From NCBI RefSeq assembly GCF_002263495.1, contig NZ_CP022753.1:310001-374000 (forward strand): 64,000 nt of DNA, in the 5' to 3' direction. The notes beneath the pieces are model-generated. The model was not told the origin of the DNA. It worked only from the letters and a program-made list of their open reading frames with translations, and searched no databases. The position numbers and the translations under genes are program-made. Source of the DNA: Nocardiopsis gilva YIM 90087. GTDB lineage: Bacteria > Actinomycetota > Actinomycetes > Streptosporangiales > Streptosporangiaceae. This document shows positions 9,557 to 17,910 of this stretch, piece after piece. Within the stretch, counting starts at the first letter, position 1. Each line of letters begins with the position of its first letter.

Positions 9557-10749
9557 TGGCGGATCCCCTTCCCCGTGCCTTGGCCGAGTGGGCCGACCAG
9601 CCTGGGCCGGCCAAGGTGATCAACGAGGTTCGGAAGCGCGCACTGCGAAACGCCTCCACCGAAACGGGGAGTCTCCGGTGTTCACTGACACCCGACGAGC
9701 GCACTCAGGTCGGGCGGTTGCTCGGGGTCCAGTGGGTCCTTTCAGAACGCCCCGTGCGGTTGCGGGACCTGAACGCAGCCCTCGCACCGCACGGACACAC
9801 CGCACGAACGGTGGCGGAGGCGGTCCACGGCCCTATCGTCCCGAACAGTGAAAAGCACCGTTCACAGGAGCTGCGCGCCGACAAGGAGCGCGACGAGGCC
9901 CGCGTGATCCTCCGTGCGGTCGACGCGCCCGTGTCCTGGCTGGAGGACCCCTGGCTCCCGCGCCCCGGCGACGGTGAGCTCGTCGGGCTGATCAGGCAGG
10001 TCGCCAAGGTCTGGGAAGCGCGACCCGACATCGCGGAACCGCGGCGGCTGGCCGTACTCGCCGCTCACGTCTGTGGAGATGCGCACGCGCTCGACGACCG
10101 CCGCCAGCTGGGCAAAGCGGTCGCCCGCCTGGCCGCCACCGTCCACGATCTCGACCGCCCGACGCGCACGGGCACAGCATGGCGGGCCGCCTGGAAGGCA
10201 ATCGGAGTGCTGTGCGACGAGGTCTCTTCTTGTGTCCTCGTTCTCAACCTCCGGCTCGCCGGAACCGCCTCCGCCGTCCTGCAGGCCACCGCCTCTCCCG
10301 GCGAACCGGTCTGGTTGAGCTCCCGCGCCCTGGGCGGCGACTGGAAGGTCGCCGCCCCTACCCCCGTCTTCGTGTGCGAGAACCCGACGGTGGTGGAGGC
10401 CGCCGCCGACCGCTGGGGGAGCTCCTGCCACAGCATGGTCTGCACCAACGGCATCGCCTCGACTGCGGCCCTGGAACTCGTCCGCGGCCTGGCGGAGTCG
10501 GGGTGTCCCATCTATGCCCGAGCCGATTTCGACCGGACGGGCTTTGTCATCGTCGACCAGGTCCGATCCGTCGCGCCCGCGGCCCACCCGTGGCGCTTCG
10601 ACGCGGAAACCTATTCCCGAGCCAACCCCGCCCACCGCCTGACCGATACGCCTTTTACGCGCGAATCAATCCAGCAGCCGGTGCACGAGGAAGCCATCCT
10701 TGCGTTCCTCCTCGCTGACCTCGATGGACGGGGCGAGCCAACAAGATGA
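9556..10749 (+). CDS. jetD: Wadjet type III nuclease JetD (DUF3323/DUF2399, TIGR02679 family)
   Basis: 397-aa protein of the TIGR02679 family: an N-terminal DUF3323 part and a C-terminal DUF2399 part with a Toprim fold. JetD is the nuclease that cuts DNA held by the SMC complex. Toprim-like acidic residues are visible: Glu275 in VFVCENPTVVEAA and the Asp-x-Asp pair at 324/326 in YARADFDRTG. Both are intact, so the nuclease looks active. The ATG overlaps the last base of jetC. The gene ends six bases before a convergent minus-strand gene, and I see no classical terminator between them. Confidence 0.88.
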   Translation: MADPLPRALAEWADQPGPAKVINEVRKRALRNASTETGSLRCSLTPDERTQVGRLLGVQWVLSERPVRLRDLNAALAPHGHTARTVAEAVHGPIVPNSEKHRSQELRADKERDEARVILRAVDAPVSWLEDPWLPRPGDGELVGLIRQVAKVWEARPDIAEPRRLAVLAAHVCGDAHALDDRRQLGKAVARLAATVHDLDRPTRTGTAWRAAWKAIGVLCDEVSSCVLVLNLRLAGTASAVLQATASPGEPVWLSSRALGGDWKVAAPTPVFVCENPTVVEAAADRWGSSCHSMVCTNGIASTAALELVRGLAESGCPIYARADFDRTGFVIVDQVRSVAPAAHPWRFDAETYSRANPAHRLTDTPFTRESIQQPVHEEAILAFLLADLDGRGEPTR

Positions 10750-10755
10750 GGCACC

Positions 10756-11082
10756 TCAGCCTCTCTGGGCAGTGCCCTCTCGCATCCAGGCAGTGGCTTC
10801 AAGGCACCCGGTGAGCCACGATGCCTCCGCCGCATCGATCAGAATGTCCCCCACCGTCATGGGACCTGACCGAGAACGGAGCTGTTTGAGCGCGAGATCC
10901 GCAACTTCACAGGGCTTCCAGTCCATATCGCTGTGGAGAAGCGTTGCGGTGTCCTCACCTCTGGGCTGGACGAACACCAGGTACTCACCGCAGTCGTTGA
11001 TAAAGAATCCAACGTAGGAGTCGGCCGCAATCTTTTGACCGCACAGCTCACTCAACATTTCGCGAATTTTTATACCCGCCAT
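10756..11082 (-). CDS. Hypothetical protein, 108 aa, between Wadjet and BREX
   Basis: Start ATG at 11082 with the ribosome site GGAAGGAAAG directly upstream. The protein (MAGIKIREMLSEL..., then SYVGFFINDCGEYLVFVQP) has alternating hydrophobic segments suggesting a small alpha/beta fold and an aspartate-rich C-terminal half (VGDILIDAAEASW). No signal peptide, membrane segment or catalytic motif is evident and I do not recognise the family. It is convergent with jetD and stands alone between two defence systems. It could be an accessory gene or unrelated. Coding character is fair: good ribosome site, sensible protein, no competing frame. Confidence 0.6.
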   Translation of the reverse strand: MAGIKIREMLSELCGQKIAADSYVGFFINDCGEYLVFVQPRGEDTATLLHSDMDWKPCEVADLALKQLRSRSGPMTVGDILIDAAEASWLTGCLEATAWMREGTAQRG

Positions 11083-11319
11083 TCATCTTTCCTTCCACGT
11101 GGATCCTGCCACTGACCCAAGCGAGGCTACTGCAGATCATCCGGCCCGCGAGCCGGGCGCTGCGCGCCACGAGAGCAGAGGTGCTCACCAGGAAAGGAGA
11201 TTACCGAGGTGGAAGGTGGGATATGGCAGCGAATCCGCGAGATCAAATGACGGTCACGCATAACACCACGGGTAGTTTCACGAAGACTTACGAAGACCCG
11301 CAGTTCCCCCGACCGACCG
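11083..11319. other. Short intergenic region upstream of the hypothetical gene and downstream of brxHI
   Basis: 237 bases without a supported gene, lower in GC than the surroundings. It should hold the promoter of the 108-aa gene and the end of the BREX transcript. I see no strong hairpin. Confidence 0.5.
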
Positions 11320-13473
11320 TCAGTTCTGACGAAGAAAACGCGTCGGTTCAGCAAGAATCGCAGCCGCGGACTCCAGATCAGCCAGGCGGCGCGCGAGTGT
11401 TGCGGCCGCGAGGCGGGGCGGCAGGGCCTCGTTGAACTTGAGGCCGCGTAGCGCCTTGTCGTCGACCTCGGGCAGGCAGAGCCGCTCGGCCGCATCCGCC
11501 GTTCCCTCGCGCCACATCTCCGGGGTGAGGTCGGAGCGCAGGCGAATGTAGGCGTCGGTGAATCGCTGGCTTGCGTCGGCCAGTCCGCCGAGGCTGGCGG
11601 CGAGGGTCGCGTTGGCCTTGTAACCGCCCCAGGTCCACCACCGGACATCGTCCCCCTGCCGGGCGATGACGGTGCCTCCCGGGTGGACGAGGTCCAGGTT
11701 CCTGTCCCGTGCCTCCGCCAGGTGCGCGGTTGCTCGCTGGGTCAGTTTCACCGGCGGATCGGCGCCGAGCAGCACGTCGCGCACCGCGCGCGACAGCGCG
11801 TACGTAGCCGCATCGACCGCCATGCCGAACCAGCGCGCCTTGCCCGGCAGGTCGGACGGCTCGACGAAGCACCGCCGACGCCCCCAGTCGATCCAGTTCA
11901 CCTTCCACGCCTGCCCGGCCAGCAGCAGGACGCGGGGGCCCTCCACCTTCTCGGTGAGCAGCATGGGGTCGGACCGGCCGATCTCCTTGCGCCCCCACAG
12001 CACGGTGAACTGCGGCGGCGCCGTGAACACCGCGGTCAGCTCCATGAAGTGCCGCCGCCCGAACCTCTCCTCGGCCGACGGTCCGATGAACAGGGTCTCG
12101 CCGTCCCGCTCCAGAAAGCCCTCGTCGAGGAGGTGGCGCAGGATCGGCTCGGCGCCGCGATCGAACGGCGGCAACCCGTTCCACTCCTCCCGCCACAACA
12201 CGCGGCCGATCTTGTGCTCCTGCAGGGCGAGTGCCAGCAGCTGCTGGGCGACGATGTGCCGCGGTTCGGGCGGAGCGGTCACCGGTTCCACATAGTTCCG
12301 CCCCCACAGGTGCAGCAGCCCGGCGGCGCTCAGCAGGGCGTCGTGGCTTCGGGCCAGGAAGAGGCAGTTGCGGGTGGACCCGGATCGGCGACCCGTCCGG
12401 CCCAGCCGCTGGAGAAAGGAGGCGACCGTACCAGGGGCGTCGATCTGGATCACCCGGTCCAGGTCACCGACGTCGATGCCCAGCTCCAGGGTGCTGGTCG
12501 CGACGATCACGCAGTCACGTGCCTCCGCGAAAGCGGCTTCGGCACGGCGCCGCTCGTCCAGGGAGAGGGATGCGTGGGAGAGGAACGTGGTGACCCCCTT
12601 GCCCCGGAGGGCTGCCCCCAGCTCCTCGACCGTGGCTCGGGAATCACAGAAGACGAGCCGCTTCTCGCCCCGGTGCAGCGCGGCGATGACGGTGGCGGCG
12701 TTCGCGGTCGATCCCACGTAGTCGAGTTCGATGTCGCCCGGCGGTGGCTCCTGAGGCGCCCCCTGCTGCGAAGATGAGGCGTCCGGCAGCACGACGCCAG
12801 GGGCCACCACGCGGCCCGGGCGCGTTTCGTGGCCGGACCCCTGCAGCCAGTGCAGTAGTTCATCGGGGTTGCCGACCGTGGCCGACAGGCCGATCCGCTG
12901 AATCGGCCCTCCAGCGATCCGCTGGAGCCGTTCCAGCACCGCCAGCAGGTGCCACCCGCGGTCGTCGCCCGCGAAAGCGTGCACCTCGTCGACCACCACG
13001 GCACGCAGTCCAGCGAACAGCCGACCGTGGTCGGTCTTCGTACTGACCAGCATCGCGTCAAGCGACTCGGGCGTCGTCAGAAGAACGTCAGGCGGTTGCC
13101 GCAGAAGACGCTGCCGCGCACCTTGGCGGACATCGCCGTGCCACAGCCCCGCTCTACGGCCCAGCCACCCCGCATACTGCTCCAACCGCGGCACCAGGTT
13201 GTTGAGCAGCGCCTTGAGCGGGCACACGTAGAGCACCGAGAGACCGCTCCACCGCTGCTCCTCCATGGCCGACAACAGGGGGAAGGCGGCGGCTTCCGTC
13301 TTGCCACCGGCGGTCGGAGCGAGGAGCACCGCGTCCTCACCGTCGAGCAGCGGTGCGACGGCCTCACGCTGCAGCGGCCTGAGGTCCCGCCACCCGAGGG
13401 CGTTGACGATGTGGTGGACCAGCGCCGGGTGGAGCCGGTCGACGGCCGATGCCGCCCCGTTCCCGTCCGTCAC
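11320..13473 (-). CDS. brxHI: BREX-2 Lhr-like helicase BrxHI
   Basis: 717-aa superfamily 2 helicase of the Lhr type, the helicase characteristic of BREX type 2 loci. Motifs are intact: Walker A LAPTAGGKTE at 51-60, DEVH at 162-165, SAT at 197-199 and motif VI QRLGRTGRRSG at 355-365. The C-terminal half is the Lhr-like winged-helix and accessory region. It probably unwinds or translocates on DNA during phage exclusion. The start is GTG at 13473, overlapping the brxD stop (GTGA), so it is the last gene of the pglYZ-brxD-brxHI transcript. It is full length compared with relatives. Confidence 0.9.
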   Translation of the reverse strand: MTDGNGAASAVDRLHPALVHHIVNALGWRDLRPLQREAVAPLLDGEDAVLLAPTAGGKTEAAAFPLLSAMEEQRWSGLSVLYVCPLKALLNNLVPRLEQYAGWLGRRAGLWHGDVRQGARQRLLRQPPDVLLTTPESLDAMLVSTKTDHGRLFAGLRAVVVDEVHAFAGDDRGWHLLAVLERLQRIAGGPIQRIGLSATVGNPDELLHWLQGSGHETRPGRVVAPGVVLPDASSSQQGAPQEPPPGDIELDYVGSTANAATVIAALHRGEKRLVFCDSRATVEELGAALRGKGVTTFLSHASLSLDERRRAEAAFAEARDCVIVATSTLELGIDVGDLDRVIQIDAPGTVASFLQRLGRTGRRSGSTRNCLFLARSHDALLSAAGLLHLWGRNYVEPVTAPPEPRHIVAQQLLALALQEHKIGRVLWREEWNGLPPFDRGAEPILRHLLDEGFLERDGETLFIGPSAEERFGRRHFMELTAVFTAPPQFTVLWGRKEIGRSDPMLLTEKVEGPRVLLLAGQAWKVNWIDWGRRRCFVEPSDLPGKARWFGMAVDAATYALSRAVRDVLLGADPPVKLTQRATAHLAEARDRNLDLVHPGGTVIARQGDDVRWWTWGGYKANATLAASLGGLADASQRFTDAYIRLRSDLTPEMWREGTADAAERLCLPEVDDKALRGLKFNEALPPRLAAATLARRLADLESAAAILAEPTRFLRQN

Positions 13474-14801
13474 AGGTCCAACTCGACATCGTCGGCAGCG
13501 GCCGCAGCCGCGTTGCGCTCCGTCTCGTTGAGCTCCGTCGAGTCGATCGTCAGTGTGTAGTGGCGACGGGGGTCGAAGTCGGCGAACTCGTCCACCCGAT
13601 CGAGGACGTCGGCGACGAGCTTGCGGAGGAAGACGCGCGGCGCCACCCCCACATTGGCGCCGAGGCCACCGGTGACGGCCGTCGCCAGCTCCGCGATGTA
13701 GGCGTCGTCCACGACGTCACCGATCCGGTCCGGGTTGGAGGCGGCCCCTGCATACAGATCCCGCACCTTGCGCCCCAGCTCTCCGAGCCGCTGCAGATCG
13801 AAGCCGGGGAGGCGGAGCTGAACCGCCCGCGGCGAGTCGAACCTCGGGTCGGTGCTGAAGTCGGTGGCCAGCCGCTGGGCCAGCGGGGCGAGCCGCTGCA
13901 CCCCCTGCTGCCCGTCGTAGAAGGCGGGAGTGCCGGTGATGACCAGGAAGAGACCGGGGAAGCGACCGGCGTCGATCTCGTCCAGCAGCTGGCGGATCGC
14001 GTTGAGCCCCTTCTCCCGAACGTCGCCGCGCACGCGCTGCAGGGTCTCGATCTCGTCCAAGACCAGCAGAAGGCCCGGGTGTCCGCAGTCGCTCAGCACC
14101 CGCAGCAGCCCCTGCAGGAAGCCCAGTGCGCCGAAGTGGTCGAGGTCCCCCCGGACCCCGGCGGCGCGGCGGGCCGACGCCGCGACCGACTTCTGCCCTC
14201 CCAGCCAGGCGAGGAGCGCCTCAGCGGTCGCGGCATCCCCCGCCTGCCGGGCGGACCGGTAGCCGCGCAGCGCCGCCGCGAAGGCCGGTGCGGTGACGGC
14301 CACCTCCGCGAGGCGTGCCTCCAGCAGGGTCTCCACGGCCTTGTCCAGAGCCTCGGCGTCGTCCTCGGTGGCCTCGCCCGCCTCCAGCACCTCCTCCTCC
14401 AAGGTGAAGAACCAGGAGTCCACCACGGCGCGCAGCGCGCTGGGCGGGTGGGTGTGGGTCGTCAGCCGCTCGGTGAGCCGCCGGTAGACGGTCTCCAGCC
14501 GGTGGAGGGGCGTCTCGGTCTCGGAGATCTGGATCTCGGCGGTGGCGAGGCCGACCCGCTTGGCTCGCTCGGAGAGCCAGCGCGCGAAGAACGTCTTTCC
14601 GGAGCCGTACTCGCCGCGCACGGCGTGGAAGGCCGCTCGGCCGCTGGCCACCACGTCGAGCTTCTCGTCGAGCGCCCGCTCGAAGCGGTCCAGCCCCACG
14701 CCGAAGAGGTCGAGCCCCGACTGCGGCACTGTGCCACGCCGCAGGGCGTCCACCACATCACTGCGGCGGGCGGCGCTGACGGCGTCGGCGGGCGTGCTCA
14801 C
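13470..14801 (-). CDS. brxD: BREX-2 ATP-binding protein BrxD
   Basis: 443-aa P-loop ATPase of the DUF2791/BrxD family, part of BREX type 2. Walker A is GEYGSGKT at 63-70 and Walker B is LLLVLDE at about 245-251, followed by an arginine-rich segment typical of AAA+ proteins. The start is GTG at 14801 after GAGAGGAC. The gene is separated from pglZ by 82 bases and overlaps brxHI by four. Its role in BREX is not defined biochemically; it is likely a motor or clamp-loader-like partner of the helicase. The C-terminus is acidic (ending DDVELDL). Confidence 0.9.
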   Translation of the reverse strand: MSTPADAVSAARRSDVVDALRRGTVPQSGLDLFGVGLDRFERALDEKLDVVASGRAAFHAVRGEYGSGKTFFARWLSERAKRVGLATAEIQISETETPLHRLETVYRRLTERLTTHTHPPSALRAVVDSWFFTLEEEVLEAGEATEDDAEALDKAVETLLEARLAEVAVTAPAFAAALRGYRSARQAGDAATAEALLAWLGGQKSVAASARRAAGVRGDLDHFGALGFLQGLLRVLSDCGHPGLLLVLDEIETLQRVRGDVREKGLNAIRQLLDEIDAGRFPGLFLVITGTPAFYDGQQGVQRLAPLAQRLATDFSTDPRFDSPRAVQLRLPGFDLQRLGELGRKVRDLYAGAASNPDRIGDVVDDAYIAELATAVTGGLGANVGVAPRVFLRKLVADVLDRVDEFADFDPRRHYTLTIDSTELNETERNAAAAAADDVELDL

Positions 14802-14883
14802 TGCGGTCCTCTCTTTCGCTGGTTCCCCTCACCGGCCATGTTTGTCCTGCGCGTCATGGCGTCCATCCTGTCCAATGCCACGG

Positions 14884-17800
14884 TCATTCAGCGTCCACCT
14901 GGAACTGCTGTCGGGCAAGGCCGGTGTTGAGCTTCAGCCTGGCCCCGCCGTCGACGAACTCCAGAACGGGATACCCCTCCACGTTGAGGAGGCGCTGCAG
15001 CATCACCATGAGCCCGCCGGCGCGGGCGGGGGGGAAGCCGGCCGCCGCCGCCACGCCCGTGGTCGACAGGGTCCCATCGGCTGCGGCGAGCGCGTCGATG
15101 GCGGCGCTGACCTGGGGGCTCTTGGGGCCCCGGCGGACGAACTTCCGCTGTTCCCGAAACACGGCCGACTCCACGATCTTGCTCCCCAGCGAGGGAGAGG
15201 AACTGTGTGGTGCCCCGGATTTCCCATCCGCGGCGGCGGGGTGCTGTGCCGCCGTACCCAGCGGCCCGGCGGATGCTCCCTCACCCTGACCGGCGACGGA
15301 GGGTCCTCCGGTGGGCGTGGCGGGCGCGGAGGACGAGTCGGCACGTCCGCTGCCGTGCACTGCCCTCTGGCTGCTTCCTGTGCCGACTGCTTGGGACGCC
15401 CGAGGGCCATGCTGGGCCCGGACGCCGGAAACAGCGGGCTGGGCGTCCACTTCGGTCGGGGCGGGGGCGCCAGCCGCGGGCATCCGACCTCCATCCGAGC
15501 CCGCCGCACCCAGCCGCTGCGTCTCCCACCACGTGGGGGTCACCCGCTCGGGAGCGAGGAGCGACCATCCCGCGGGCAGCAGCTCACTGGACGGGAGAAA
15601 CACCAGGACCGGCACGGTCATCTCCGCGAGCGAGGCCCCGCCGTGGTACCCGCCCTTGCGCTGGGTGTAGCGGATGTCCTCACGCCAGGGCACGACGACC
15701 CTGCGGTTGCCCTCCGGACCATCGCCTTCCAGAACCCGCGGCCCGGACAGCAGCATCTCGCCGTCGCCTGCAGCCGTTCCCGTGCGCCAGCGGGCCGCGC
15801 TCGCCTCGTTCCTGCCTGTCGGTGATGGCGCGGAGTCGAGGTCGCCCCGTTCCAGCACGTGGCCGTGGTCGGAGACGATGACCACCGGACGGCCGTAGGA
15901 GCGGGCCGCCCCCAGGAGTTCGTCCAGGAAGGTGACATCGGCGATGCGCCAGCCCGTGCGGTCTCCCTGCGCGGCCTTGTCCAGGGAGTCGTCGACGGTG
16001 TTGAGTACGACGCCCACAGCGGACTTCCCCGCCAGCGCATACTGCAGCTCGTCCGACAGCCGCTTTCCCGCTGTCCCCGCGATCTCCGCCTTGTGGAACA
16101 GCACGGCGTCCGGATCCTTGCGCCCGGCCCAGAACGCGGCGAACCCTTCCTTCTCCACCGACTGCCCTCCGGCCGTGAGCTTCCCGGCCAGCAGGGAGGA
16201 CCTACTGAGGCGGGTCACGGAGGGAATGACCGCCGCCGCCGCGTCGCGGACGTCCTTGCGGCGGCCGGCCTCCACCCAGCCGCTACGCGCCGCCAGCTCC
16301 TGGGCCAGGCCCGTGGCGACGGCGCTGCTCATCCCGTCCACCAGCAGGACCAGCGGCGCGGTCTCGCCGTGCTTGTCCTTCTTACGCAGAGGCGCGGCGA
16401 CCTCCGCGAGGACATCCTCGACGAGCAGGCACCCCCCGGGCGCGAGGGTGTGGGCTGTGCGCGCCCATCCGGAAAGCCGCTCGGCGAACACCTCGTCGGC
16501 CTCGGCTCGCGCCTGTACGGCCCGATCGCAGACGTCCTGGTAGGCCGCTGCGAGGGCCGCGTCGGCATCCGGGTCGCCCGGCCACAGCACGGTGAGGGCA
16601 GCGTCCATCCACCCCCAGTCGGCGAGATGGCGCTGCAACCCGTCGGCCGCCGAGCCCGGAGCCGGGGCGGGCTGCTCCAGGCGGCGCAGTAGCCGGACCG
16701 CGGCCTCGGCCGTGCGGACGCGGCTCGCCCTCAAGGGGGCGAGCCAGTGCTCCTTGACGCGGTCGAGGGCGTGCTCGGCGTCCCGCGACGCACCTCGCAG
16801 CGCGCTGCCGAGCGCTGCCATGCGGTTCTCGAAGGCGGAGGGGAGGTAGGCGCTGGACACCAGGGCACTGGTGAGCCCGGCCTCCCCCGCGAGGGCGTCG
16901 GCCCGGTGCAGCACGTCCATGGCCTGATCGTTGAGCCGGGTGCGGTGCTGCCCGAACCCGCGGGCGTCAGCGAGCCAGCGGGTGAGGGTGCCTTCCACAG
17001 CCGTGGTGAACGCCTGCAGGTTACCCAGGTCGACGCGGCGTTGTCCGAACAGGGCGCCGATGGTCATCGCCGTCTCCGCCGAAGCCGACCCGGACGGCCC
17101 GTTCATCGCGGAGGCCACCACACCAAGCGGCATCGCGTCCTGCGCACGGCGGGAGGCGGCCAGGTCCAGCAGCGGCCGCACCGCCGCACCGGCGACGCTG
17201 ACCAGCCACTCGGTGATCTCGGTGCGTTCCGCTTCGTCGAGTGCGGCGAAGCGATCCGGCCCTCCGGCCGTGCGCGACCAGGCGAGGAGCGCGTCCGCGT
17301 CGGGCGGCGTCTCGGCGGCCCGGTCGGACGCATCCAGCCCGAGCCGGGCCTGGACCAAGAAGCGCATCGCGGTATCCCGGGTAAGCACGCCGCCCACCTG
17401 CGGCCACCCGTCCCGGGGTTCGGCGTCCAGCAGGGCGTCGACCAGCCACGGCTCGGTGCGAATTCGCGGGTCGAGCCGCGCCGCGCCGCATCTCCGCTGC
17501 ACGATCTCGGCGCGGTCAACACTGAGGACACGGTTACGCACGGCGTAGCCGAGCAGGTCCCAGCCGAGGGCGGCCTCAGGCACCTGTGTGACGACGACCA
17601 GAAGGCGCTCCCCGTTCGCCGCCTCCGGAGCTGAGGCCGCGGCCTCGTGCGTGTGCCAGCTGTCGGCGATACCAAGCACCGAGTTCTGCTCGATGACGGT
17701 GACGCGGCGCGTCACCGCTTTCTCGCCGGCACCAACGAGAACGGGGAACTGGGTCGGGGCGCCCGGCTCGTAGCGCCCGTGGACGAGGACGAGCCGATGC

Positions 17801-17910
17801 CCCGGCAGTCGATCGGCCTCGGCGTCGAGCCGCGCTTCGAGGATCCGGCGCCCGAGGACCAGAGCGGGCGGCCGCGTGGTTGCCTCCTGCGGTTGCGTCG
17901 GCGAGGCCAT
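14884..17910 (-). CDS. pglZ: BREX-2 PglZ, alkaline-phosphatase-superfamily protein
   Basis: 1008-aa PglZ, a hallmark of BREX systems. The PglZ core carries metal-binding features of the alkaline phosphatase superfamily: LLVDGMSS with Asp524 at about 522-528 and SDHGH with the Asp-His-Gly-His at 681-684. Residues 1-500 are the long helical N-terminal region seen in type 2 members. A Pro/Ala/Ser-rich linker at about 800-910 joins a C-terminal winged-helix-like domain (about 930-1000). PglZ is needed for phage resistance; its biochemical activity is debated. ATG at 17910 overlaps the pglY stop (TGATG). Confidence 0.93.
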   Translation of the reverse strand: MASPTQPQEATTRPPALVLGRRILEARLDAEADRLPGHRLVLVHGRYEPGAPTQFPVLVGAGEKAVTRRVTVIEQNSVLGIADSWHTHEAAASAPEAANGERLLVVVTQVPEAALGWDLLGYAVRNRVLSVDRAEIVQRRCGAARLDPRIRTEPWLVDALLDAEPRDGWPQVGGVLTRDTAMRFLVQARLGLDASDRAAETPPDADALLAWSRTAGGPDRFAALDEAERTEITEWLVSVAGAAVRPLLDLAASRRAQDAMPLGVVASAMNGPSGSASAETAMTIGALFGQRRVDLGNLQAFTTAVEGTLTRWLADARGFGQHRTRLNDQAMDVLHRADALAGEAGLTSALVSSAYLPSAFENRMAALGSALRGASRDAEHALDRVKEHWLAPLRASRVRTAEAAVRLLRRLEQPAPAPGSAADGLQRHLADWGWMDAALTVLWPGDPDADAALAAAYQDVCDRAVQARAEADEVFAERLSGWARTAHTLAPGGCLLVEDVLAEVAAPLRKKDKHGETAPLVLLVDGMSSAVATGLAQELAARSGWVEAGRRKDVRDAAAAVIPSVTRLSRSSLLAGKLTAGGQSVEKEGFAAFWAGRKDPDAVLFHKAEIAGTAGKRLSDELQYALAGKSAVGVVLNTVDDSLDKAAQGDRTGWRIADVTFLDELLGAARSYGRPVVIVSDHGHVLERGDLDSAPSPTGRNEASAARWRTGTAAGDGEMLLSGPRVLEGDGPEGNRRVVVPWREDIRYTQRKGGYHGGASLAEMTVPVLVFLPSSELLPAGWSLLAPERVTPTWWETQRLGAAGSDGGRMPAAGAPAPTEVDAQPAVSGVRAQHGPRASQAVGTGSSQRAVHGSGRADSSSAPATPTGGPSVAGQGEGASAGPLGTAAQHPAAADGKSGAPHSSSPSLGSKIVESAVFREQRKFVRRGPKSPQVSAAIDALAAADGTLSTTGVAAAAGFPPARAGGLMVMLQRLLNVEGYPVLEFVDGGARLKLNTGLARQQFQVDAE

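Noticed and set aside
13449-14930. 493-aa open frame on the plus strand
   Set aside because: Antisense shadow of brxD; no ribosome site or family features.
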